Of a DNA stretch of 64,000 bases, positions 20,467 through 29,640 are shown in pieces. The stretch covers positions 1,178,001 through 1,242,000 of the forward strand of contig JAHLKI010000005.1 of NCBI GenBank assembly GCA_025602905.1, written 5' to 3'. The translations under genes and the position numbers were made by a program. Under the pieces are notes generated by a model. That model was not told the DNA's origin. It saw only the letters and a list, made by a program, of their open reading frames with translations, and did no database searches. The stretch is from Phlyctochytrium arcticum (lineage: Eukaryota; Chytridiomycota; Chytridiomycetes; Chytridiales; Chytridiaceae). Each line of letters opens with the position of its first letter. The first letter of the stretch is position 1.

Positions 20467-22173
20467 TTGCGATATTCAATGAAAAATGTAAGGTACGTAC
20501 ACAAGGGATTAAAAAAAAAAGTAGCAATACGGTTTTTTTTTATGGTGGCGTGGGGCTCATTCGGCACCCTGTCGCTGCATTCTAAAATTTCTCGAGCCCC
20601 CCGTAGATATTTCCCACAAAATCAGTCTGGAAAGACTCGAAATGACTTTGCGAAATACTGTAATAGAGTAAAAAATTGCAAAGCAAAGTACCATGCTGAG
20701 GATCGCATCCTTCTCTTGAGCGCTGAAAAAGAGTCTTTACAAGCGGAGGTGAAGGTAAGTTGCTAGAAAAGACTTCAATGGGTGGTTGATTGAGACTCAA
20801 CGCATACTTTCTTGACGGCAGAGGTTAACAGAAAGAGTTGCAGATCTCGACACTCAGAACACTGGTTTAGAGGAAACGGTCCAATCGATAACAGACGTAA
20901 GTTGCCAAGCTCGTGCCGGCCGGCAGTAGTTGATGTGAGTTCCTAGAAATTTGAGAACGAAATATTGATGATGAGAAGGGAGAACAAGAGACTGAAATCA
21001 GAAGGGGTCGCGTTGAAGCGTCTTGAATTAGAGTCAGCTGCGAAAGTTACGCAGCTGGAGGAACAACTCAAGGCGCGGGAAATGCGGGATATTGTACATC
21101 TGGACGGAAAACGCGGAAGGGAAGAGGCGGCCGTTGAGGAAGAGGACGATAGGGAAGAAGAGGAAGAGGAACAAGAGGGAGAGGGGGAGGGGGAGATGTT
21201 CGATGAGGAGAAAGAGGACAATGCCAATGGAGTTGGCAAGCTGGCCAGACGCGTAGCCAAGACCAAATCGCGAGGCCCATCAGTTGGCAATAAGTTGACG
21301 AGAAGTTACATGCGTCTTGAAGACATTGAAGTCGTGAATACAGATGAATCTACAGTTCTTGTCAATGACTACATCGTAAGTTCAGAGTGATGCTACTACA
21401 AGATGTTTCTCGTTAACTTTCGTATTGGCCAGACTCATAAACCACATAGAGCGAAATCAAGCAATATAGCATCAAACCGGGCCATATACAAAGCAATCAA
21501 AAACTCTATCCCGAGTCTGGATCCCCAGGAGCTATCAACTCTCGTCCAAGGAGTAGGCTCGGCGTTCATGGCGGAAGATGCTGCCAATGCTGCCTTCTTG
21601 ACGTTGCTTCAACAAATTTTCGCTGCCGCCAGTGCAGCCATCTCCTTCAGGCAGTTGGCAGTGAAATGCCGAGACCAATACGTTTCCAATAGGCAACGCA
21701 AACTGGGAAGACGGGCTGGATCACCAATATTGGCGAGGCTTGTGGAACAACCAGGGTTCAAGGCCGTTGTTTTCAAGAAAATAAAAACCGCCAATGAGGC
21801 TGTTTGTGGCGCCCTTGCCAGAAACAACAGGTTCTATGACAATAACTTTCACAAATGTGTCAGTGTTGGACAGTTTGTCATCGACTTGGTGGATATAATC
21901 GGCCCAGGAGTGGCATTCAGATTTTTGAGAGATACCAACCTCTCATACTCTACCCTTCAAACGATGACCACTGGACAAGCAAGAGACAGCTATCTGGCCG
22001 AATTGCGAAGCGATCCATACCGCCAAACATGCAAAGAGGTATATTCATCTGCGCGGGCGGCGCAGGCAACGGAAAAGGCCTGGAAAGATTTAGGATTCAA
22101 ACAGCTGCATGGTATGTCTTTCTGCGAAGCTGTTGCTAGACTTGGAGCTACTGCCTTGAAAGAGCTCGAGTAA
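20467..22173 (+). CDS. Coiled-coil gene B of the 11.4-kb element, frame intact
   Basis: Function unknown. Exons: up to 20754 (start uncertain; the open frame begins at 20467 with a non-ATG codon and has no obvious ATG homologous to gene A), 20822-20896, 20947-21375 and 21433-22173, all with GT-AG introns in phase. The N-terminus is coiled coil (LSAEKESLQAEVK; ADLDTQNTGLEETVQ; MMRRENKRLKSEG; VTQLEEQLKARE), then a long Glu-rich run, a basic patch and the 246-residue C-terminal domain. That domain is about two thirds identical by eye to gene A (LVQGVGSAFMAEDAANAAFL; CVSVGQFVIDLVDIIGPGVAF; LQTMTTGQAR). No catalytic signature, signal peptide or membrane segment is seen. A structural or DNA/protein-binding accessory role in transposition is inference only. 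Confidence 0.7.
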
Positions 22174-22488
22174 CGATAAATGTACATTTGGAAGTACATT
22201 CAACAATCAAATGTTGTCGGCTAATGTTTGCAATAGTTTTTTTCCAGCTAATGCCTTGTCCAGCGTTAAGATGCTTCGTAGTTCTGCAATGATAACTCTC
22301 GTGGCCTCCAGGTACCGAACAAACAACAGTGGGCACTCGGACTGAGTCTGGCAGAGAGTTGTTGGTCCTGCTGTTCGTCTGGTCAAGTCTTGAAATGCTG
22401 GTGCGTTTTGCTGCGTATAGATGGCGTGGTGCGTATTTTGGGCAGATGCGTATACTGTGACCGATGTGGCGCAGTTCCGTAATGTGGC

Positions 22489-22529
22489 GACTATACGTAT
22501 ACGCACGTGGCACCATACTATACTTATCT
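22489..22529 (-). repeat. Right TIR of the 11.4-kb transposon
   Basis: Partner of 11113-11153, with three mismatches (the stretch AATACC versus GGTGCC). It is followed by 9 less conserved bases and the 11-bp duplication at 22539-22549. Confidence 0.88.
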
Positions 22530-22549
22530 GCGACGTACCCTGGTAGCCA

Positions 22550-22871
22550 CGAGCTGCCTGCAACTCCCTTTCAAATCTGGCGAGGGGTTGTGGGGGCAGC
22601 GGTGTTTCCAGTATTTCGGCGGCTGCTTTCCTTTCGAAAAACTTTTCCATCTGATGCCGATACATAGTATCAAGCATCTCATGAAGGGGCAACTCCCGGG
22701 CTATTCGAAGTGATGAATTTGCGATCTCGGCTAGGTTTGAAGTGCAGTGCCCGAATCCTCAGGCTTCCATGGCGTAAGTTGCCCACTGATTGTGGCAAAT
22801 GGCTAACACATATTCGGCTGCTCTCTCGTTCAGTTCCTTGAGTTCTGCAATCCGCTCATCAAAGGCAGTTC
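22550..22871 (-). pseudogene. MULE3 transposase, region of the third catalytic residue
   Basis: The minus-strand frame reads AFDERIAELKELNERAAEYVL, then HNQWATYAMEA, an in-frame TGA (22759-22761), then GFGHCTSNLAEIANS and ELPLHEMLDTMYRHQMEKFFER, ending ELQAARGYQ. This is the C-terminal part of a Mutator-type DDE domain; SNLAEIANS probably holds the catalytic Glu. It continues upstream across gypsy1 at 62320 and downstream across the 11.4-kb element at 11090. Confidence 0.85.
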
Positions 22872-23098
22872 GTGTAGCGTTTTCGGTTAGGAGTTGGTAT
22901 GGACGGTAATGCACCTTCCCAGGGTGCGAGAGTCGGGGTAGTGTTATTAGCTTTAGCGCAGAGGAAGAGAAAAAGCGTGAAGAGTAAAATGTACAGTGCA
23001 AGGGAATGATATACAGAAGAAAACAAGAAATATACACGTGACGATGCGCCTTAGCGCAGTCGTGCGGTCAATGCTCATCAAACCACGAGCCTGCCGCA
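22872..23098 (-). repeat. gypsy1 3' LTR (L1)
   Basis: 227 bp, TG...CA on both strands, preceded on the element strand by a purine tract (CTGAGGGGGG). It differs from the LTR at 53156-53381 by about six substitutions and one base indel. Confidence 0.9.
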
Positions 23099-23575
23099 CC
23101 CCCCTCAGACTCGGTGCTGAAAAAGGTGGAAGAAGCGAGTTTCAGATCAGGGTTCGTGTGTCAGCAGGAAGAGTGGAATGTCAGATCACCAGCACAACCT
23201 CACCGGCCATCACTATACACCGAACGTCGCCAGACATGTATAGGTGTCAACGGTGCAAGGGAACAAACCGAACAACGCCTGACGTTTGAGCACTTGAATT
23301 GTGTTGGATCCCCTCGAAACCAGCCTTCTGATGTCCACAGGCATGAATGCTGCTGGATGCAGTTCCCGCGACTCTCGTTGCAAAGTGTGCAACCTTCCGT
23401 GTCCAAGTTAATCACGGGCATAGAGGTAAGAGTGTGTTTCCTTGCGTGGAGGGTAGTTACGCGTAATAACGGAGATAAATGTTTCCCCGGTCTCTCATCA
23501 CCTATGCATAGATGATGCATCAACTCAGCTCAGGCTGATCAGGCTTACCGGAGTTCTGACGTGCGAGACGCGTCG
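23099..23575. other. gypsy1 3' untranslated region
   Basis: Sequence between the pol stop and the polypurine tract/LTR. No gene is seen; the short open frames lack domains. Confidence 0.5.
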
Positions 23576-26500
23576 TCAGCAAGGGGCAACCTTGGATGTG
23601 AGTCTCAAATTGTTGAGATGGTGCGCGCGCATAGGTAGTATCAAGATATGGGATGGGAGGTCCCGAAAAGTAATAAATGACGTAGAGAGTGTTTGCAAGA
23701 GGACACTCCTTGTTTTGATAGCAGTCAATGAGGTTGTCTCGTGTTGAGAAATAGGTGATACTTGAAAATATGAAACACATCTTCCTTGAGAACGTTTCGA
23801 TGGGGTATCGGCGGTAGACGTCGTGTCGGTTGCCGGGGCTTCTTTCTGGGCTTTCTTTCGTTTGGAACTCTTGGGTGCTGAGGGACGTGCTAGTTCCCAT
23901 GCTTTCAGCGCGTCGGTTTGCTCAAGGTGTTCCCACGGTTCCCAAGTTGAGTCCTCCGGCCCAAAGCCTTCCCATCGAACTAGGTATTTCCGCTTCTTGT
24001 GACGGATATGCTCGTCCAGAGTACGGTCGACGAGCCAAAGTTCCTTGCTGTTGACCAGCACAGGTTCCGGCGCGTCCTTCGTGGCACGATGGACAATAGA
24101 GCCAGGTTTGTGCCACGGCTTCAGAATGTCGACATGAAATGTCGGATGTACCATACGCATTGGGTGAGGTAATTCCAGCGTGTAGGTATCAGGGTGCGGA
24201 CCGGTTTCTTTGACCTTGAATGGACCGAGCCAATCTTGGCGAAGTTTCTCCGGAAGCTTGCCCAAAGCTGGAATGTGGATTCCCTTGCGTTTGAGTAAGA
24301 CTGAATCGCCCTTCTCGAAGATGAGCGTCCGCCGACCCTTGTCATGGTTCTGCGCTTGCACATCTTGTGCATTGCGTAACCGTTGTTGTACCACCCGTTC
24401 GATCTCATGGAGAGTGTCCACAAACTTGACAACTTGCTGGTTTGTTGGCTGTGAAATCTCCTGCAGGCCTTCCCTGGTATGGTGTCCACCATTGACCTGT
24501 GGGAGGCGGCCCTTGTCGATCATGAACGGGGCATAGCCGGTATTCGATGGTGTTGAGTTGTGGTGAAACTCAATCAAGGGTAGAATGTCAACCCAGTTCT
24601 TGCCATCGCCGTCTATGTAGGCCTTCAGCACGTTCTTGACAGACTTGATTTTGCGTTCGCACTTGCCGTCTGTCTGCTGATGTCGAGCGGTCGCCACCTC
24701 TAGCTTGATACCGAGAGCAGCGGTAAAGGATTGCCAAAATTCGGCTAAGATCCGGCTATCGCGATCGCTGACAATGACCTTCGGAGCACCGTCGTTTTTC
24801 AAGAAGTGCTGGATGAAGAGGTACGCAAGCTCTTGACTCGAAATCTCCATGTTGCATGGGATGAGGTACACACGTCCTGACAGGTAGTCGACTATGACCA
24901 GGGCGGCATCGTAGTAGTCGCCGTTATGGCTAGGTTTCCCCCCCCCCCCACGATTCCGTCCTAGGTAGTGAGACTAGATCCATGCCGATGGTGTGCCAGC
25001 GCTTATCAGGCACTGGGAGCGAGCGTAATAGTCTGACACCTCGTGCGGGACTTCGGAAGCGTTGACAAGTTGCACATGTGCGAACATAAGCTGCAACGTC
25101 GCGTTCCATAGTGGGCCAATGGTATTCTTGCAGTAGACAACCGTAAGTCGAATGTTTACCAGTGTGGCCACCCGTAACCAACGTATCGTGATATCGCGTG
25201 AGCAATGCACTACGGAGGGCATCGGGTACGTACAGGCGATCTTCGTAACGGAGCAAGGTGAGGGTTTCCCCGTTGTTGCCTTTCTCCGGAAGGACTTCCA
25301 CGGAATAACGCCGTTCAGGGACCGTCAAGGTATGCGGCGCCGATGCCTTGTCTTCAAGTGTCTTCTGCATTTGAAGAGCGAAGTCGTCTGTAAGCAACAA
25401 TTCGGCCCAAACCTTCAGGTAAAGTGTGAACTCGAGTTGTTGTGTTGCCTGTGCCAGTTGTTTCTTGGCACGTTTAGCGTTTACCGAAACCACAAGGTTA
25501 GGCTTGTCGAGAGGTATGCTGGCAGAGTTCACGGCGATGGCGTTGATCGTAACACGCTGGGCGCAATCAGCACATCGCGGTGCGTAGTAGGGGTTTCTGC
25601 TCAGGACATCGGCTACTGTATTCCATTCACCAGGGAGGTACTCAATGTCGAAGTCAAACTGTTGAAGGAACTCAACCCAATTCGCCTGTCGCCGACTCAA
25701 ATGCTGCTGATCTTGTAAATAAATCAGCGATTTGTGGTCAACAAACGCACGAAAGTGACGTCCGAGAAGGAATGGTCGGTTGGCCTTCAACATTTTGACG
25801 AGCGCGAGTAGTTCCTGTTCGTGAACTGGGTATCGTGTCTCCGCATCTTGCATTTTCCGAGAAAAGTACAAGACGGGTCGCAATTTTGGCAGGTTCTTGA
25901 ATCCATGTATCGTCGTTGGTAACGGGGATGGCATGGGATCGTCTGCGTCAACTGGCTGAGCAAGCCATCCGCCGGTGGCGAAGCCGGATGCGTCCGAAAA
26001 CACATAGACTTCTTTCGCAGGATCGAACGGCGTCAAAACTGGAGCCGTTGAAATTTTTCTCCTTCAAGGTGTTGAATGCTGAAATTTCTTCATCACCCCA
26101 CTTCCACGCATTCTTGCCAGACTGGAGTTCCGAGAGAGGGTGAGCGATCCGTGCGTAATCATCGATGTATGATGATAGGTAGTTGGTCAAACCCAGGAAA
26201 GATTGAATGTCTTTGAAGTTCTTGGGAGTGGCGAAATTGTTCACGGCAGTAACTTTGCTTTCAGCAATTCGCACACCGGATGATCCCAGCATATGACCAC
26301 AAAATTCAACTTCCTGTACGGCCCATGAGCACTTGGATGGTTTGACGTAGAGAGCGCTTGCTTCAAGGCTGTTCAAAACAGTTTCGACGTGCCGTTGATG
26401 TTCCTCAAGCATATCTGAAAAGACGAGAATGTCATCAAGGTACGAGATAACAAAGTCATTGTACATGCTTCCAAAAACCTTGTTCATGATACGTTGGAAC

Positions 26501-28208
26501 GTTGCGGGTGCATTGGTCAAACCGAGGGGCATGACAACGTACTCGAAATGTCCGAAACGCGTCTTGAAGGCAGTCTTTTGGATATCACCTTCGCGAATCC
26601 GAACGCAGTGATAGGCATCCTTGATGTCAAGAAGAGAGAAGTACTTTTTGCCGACAGTGCGATGTCGCAATTCTCCGAGATGCGGCAAAGGAGTCCGGTC
26701 TTTTTTCGTTTGTTTATTCAACCCCCGATAGTCGATACAACAACGAAGAGTGCCGTCCTTCTTTGGAGCAAAGAGAACTGTTGCACCCCAAGGACTGGTC
26801 GAATGTCGGATCCAGCCTTTGGCAAGCAATGCCGTGATTTGCTGCTTAAGTTCTTCCAGTTCACTCGGACCCATTGGACGCAAAGGTACCGAATGAGGTC
26901 GTTCTACGCCGTCGATTTCAATCTTGAAGTCGTCCTCGCCACGCGGTGGCGGGAGGTTGCGTAGCTCCGTGAACACCGTCTTCTTGAATTTTCGTAAAAT
27001 TGACAGTAACAGGTTGTGATGCCAGAGGATCTTCGTCCGGCACTTTTGGTCCCAAAGTCGCGGTGCTGGAACTTGCAGCCGCGGTAACTCGCGCGGAGGC
27101 TGGAGCAGCTCGCACACGCCCGTCACCGTCGATCCACTCGAGTACGTTAACTTGAACTGCATAGACTGAGGTAAACTCCTTTTTCCGCATCATGCGTAAG
27201 AACTTCTCGGCTTTGAGGTGAATCTTGAGACCTTGTACCGAAGCCAGAGGCGATTGAAGTCGTGGAGATTCGAGTCTGCAGTCGAACGTACGTAGGTGGG
27301 CTGCGTTGCAAAAGGGATTTTGTTCCCGTTTCCGTGAAACCGGTCTTGCTTCGCAAAGGTGTCGAACGCCGTCAAGCATGAAAGACATGCGGGGGAGTTG
27401 GTCAATCTCGTCGATCTGGAGTCCTTTGAGGGAGAGGATGAAAGAGAGGCCTACAATGGTATCTACGCGTAGGGGCACATCAATGAACGGCAGTTTGCCG
27501 AATGAACATTTGGTGCGGTCGCAGTACATATCCAAGGCTCCTAGCATCATTTGGTCCGCCTTGAAGGATTCTCCGTTGTCACGCCATTATACCTCGATAG
27601 TAGAGGTGGGTCGATAGGGAGAAAATTTGTGATGCCGGACCCATTTGTCGTTGATCATGAGGGTATCGCACCCGGTATCAATGAGAATGCGGGCCATTTT
27701 GCCATTCAGTTTCGCATGAACGACAAAGGCATTTGGCGCAATGGCCGGTTCAGGTCCACAAGCTGTACGACGCGGAGCGTAACGATCTTCGCCAGGGGAA
27801 CTCCCAATCGGTGCAGCCCGAACAGCGCCAGACGGCTGCATCGGAGTTGAGAGTTCCTCGGGTTTTGATCGTAGGTCTTCTTGTCGAATAGCTTGGGATT
27901 GCTGAACTTCATCGGAGACAATGGACACAGTATTGATGGAGACCGTATTATGTGAATTAGAGTTATGTGTAAACAAAGTTGGGCTATCTAATTTTACGGG
28001 TCCATCCTTTGGCATACAACCTGCGTTGTTATTGCATGCCGAGACTAGTTTTTTGATGACGGTCGGTGATTGGCACCGGCACAACGGCTGGCAGGGTGCC
28101 CTTCTTTGCCGCAGACGAGGCACCAGGGAGGCCGCTCATCTTGACGGTCATCGTGCCGGTTGTCGTCACGGCGGGAATCGCGGCGGTTGTCGCGCCGGTC
28201 ATTGTACC
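23576..28208 (-). pseudogene. gypsy1 gag C-terminus, protease, RT, RNase H, integrase, chromodomain
   Basis: Polyprotein of a chromovirus, read leftward: an arginine/aspartate repeat and zinc knuckle CLVCGKEGHPASRC (about 28060-28205); protease ILIDTGCDTLMI (about 27660); RT with YLDDILVFSD (about 26440); RNase H (FSDASGFATGGW, DHKSLIYLQD); integrase zinc finger (HTGKH...CATCQRF); a catalytic core with IVSDRDS and QTDGKCERK; and a C-terminal chromodomain (KKRKYLVRWEGFGPEDSTWEP, about 23960). Frame breaks occur between protease and RT, at the RT/RNase H junction (about 26040) and at a 13-C run (24942-24954) just before the integrase core. Inactive as it stands. Confidence 0.9.
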
Positions 28209-28211
28209 TTA

Positions 28212-28337
28212 TGTTTCAATGGATGGTATTATTTACACAAAGGTCTGGGTAAACTAGACTATCTATGCAGCTACAGAAGAGGCTTGGCTACTGATGACGA
28301 GGAGTGCTCAGCACTACCAACATTAAACGATCCAACA
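28212..28337 (-). repeat. copia1 3' LTR
   Basis: On the element strand it starts TGTTGGATCG, preceded by GAGGGGAGGG as polypurine tract, and ends GAAACA. The part 28212-28313 matches 45826-45932 with few changes. The first 24 bp (element strand) have no counterpart in the truncated 5' LTR. Confidence 0.82.
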
Positions 28338-28352
28338 CCCTCCCCTCAGCAA

Positions 28353-28475
28353 GGGAGGTCCTAAATTGCATGGGCTTTTTGCTAAATTTGCTACCCCCCT
28401 TAGGGTTACAAGGAGTTGTCCAGGAAACATAGAGCTTTCACAGCCACCAAAGGGGTTGCACGTTGAAACTCCGAC
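28353..28475 (+). repeat. MULE1 left TIR
   Basis: Matches the reverse complement of 40418-40540 with few differences, including the shared blocks GCTACCCCCCTTAGGGTTAC and GAAACATAGAGCTTTCACAG. Confidence 0.9.
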
Positions 28476-28540
28476 TGTCCGACATTCTGCATTCTGTGTA
28501 CATACTTTTCTTGGTTAACAGTACAGACTTACGCAGAGTA

Positions 28541-28843
28541 ATGTCCAGCGCCAGTGGATCTCACGATCCCCCCAATTAAAACTCTGCGGAAGCAAATCTG
28601 TCGCTTGATGCTATCCAAAATCTTGTTCAGCAACAGCAAGAAGCCAACTTGCTGTTTAATCAGGAATTGGGTCTACTAATGTCACAAGTGCAAAATACCA
28701 ATGAGAGCAATGCCAGTGAGTGTGTTTCAGAATGTGGCATTGAAGGTACATCGAGTGTACCCAATTCTGTCCTTTCACAAAGCCAGGATAAATAAATGGC
28801 CTTCTATGAGACTAATTGCCTGGGTTCAGGTGACATTTCCAGC
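28541..28843 (+). pseudogene. MULE1 transposase, N-terminal part
   Basis: Begins MSSASGSHDPPN, then an in-frame TAA, then a helical segment (LSLDAIQNLVQQQQEANLLFN) comparable with the starts of MULE2 and MULE5. A GT junction follows ESNASE. It is cut by the hAT insertion at 28844-28851. Confidence 0.65.
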
Positions 28844-28862
28844 AACGCGATTAGGAATGGCC

Positions 28863-29203
28863 GCGCGTTTTTGTTTGGTTTGTTTCGATCCTCAAGAACC
28901 ACGTCTGTTTGCTTTTTTAAATTTCAAAACCAAGCAACACTTAATAAGAGGGTGGCACAGGTGGCACAGTCATAAGAAGCGGGTCCTTGACCGTCCTTCA
29001 GTGAAGTTCAATCATCCTTGTTCAGGCTGATACATTGCTCATCATCCCCATTGTTGGGGCAGTTGTATACGCTCAGATTGCAACAAAGAAGTCAGCCTTT
29101 ACTTTACAAGCTCCGTGAATGAGATAGGTAGTGAATTGAGAAATAAATAATAACAATTGAATATAACCACTGACAATATGTGTGACTATACTAGATTTTC
29201 TAC
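28863..29203. other. hAT 3' non-coding region
   Basis: Between the left TIR and the transposase stop codon. No gene is seen. Confidence 0.5.
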
Positions 29204-29298
29204 TTAGTTGGCTGTCGTTGTCTCGCTATCCTCTTCAAAGTCGCCAGTCGATCCTTCCGCATTCTCCCATGCCTCCAAATCCTTGTATACTGTACCTG
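29204..29298 (-). pseudogene. hAT transposase, last 31 codons, stranded by gypsy2
   Basis: The minus-strand frame VYKDLEAWENAEGS...DSETTTAN ends at a TAA (29204-29206). It joins in frame to the main hAT transposase at 35184 (YINRHAFAG) once gypsy2 and one ACCTG are removed. Its acidic nature fits a hAT C-terminal tail. Confidence 0.85.
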
Positions 29299-29640
29299 TA
29301 TGACAAGTAACAGGGACAGACGCTCTGGGTCGATGATATGGTGGTAAACGATCAATATGTATTATAGGCGGTCAGGGTCCCCGTTCCCTCCTTCGGGGCG
29401 GGCCCAGGCTACCTTTTTATAAGAATGTATACAATAGGAGAACTGGCTAAACTACTTGACTAATAGAACCCCGCACATTGCGGCGGCTGAACAGTGCTAA
29501 GGAAGTTCCCACGATCTACGCGCTCTGGCGCGATTTCGGCAGAACAGCTATGCTACGAAAGGCCGCTCCTACCAGGACTCAAGTCCTCGGGGCTGCAACG
29601 CTACAACTAATGAATACAGACATATCACCGAGATGTCACA
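29299..29640 (-). repeat. gypsy2 3' LTR
   Basis: 342 bp, five differences from 34842-35183. Confidence 0.96.

Larger units (their letters stand above)
11102..22538 (+). mobile_element. 11.4-kb DNA transposon with FNEWE-type transposase and duplicated coiled-coil genes
   Basis: It is bounded by an 11-bp direct duplication CCTGGTAGCCA (11091-11101 and 22539-22549) and 41-bp TIRs (11113-11153 and 22489-22529, 38 of 41 identical). It interrupts the MULE3 transposase between ELQAARGYQ and the SWIM finger; removing the element and one duplication restores that frame. Inside, all on the plus strand, are a multi-exon DDE-type transposase gene (11311-14954), a coiled-coil gene A (16475-18072), a third-copy remnant (19420-19665), a tRNA-like unit and coiled-coil gene B (20467-22173). 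I know of no named element with this gene set. Confidence 0.88.

Noticed and set aside
20943..21290. Serine-rich minus-strand frame
   Set aside because: It is the shadow of the Glu-rich run of coiled-coil gene B on the plus strand.
22207..22692. A 161-codon minus-strand open frame
   Set aside because: It runs from MULE3 coding sequence through the 11-bp duplication and right TIR into the interior of the 11.4-kb element. Only the part right of 22550 is real MULE3 coding; the rest has no motif.
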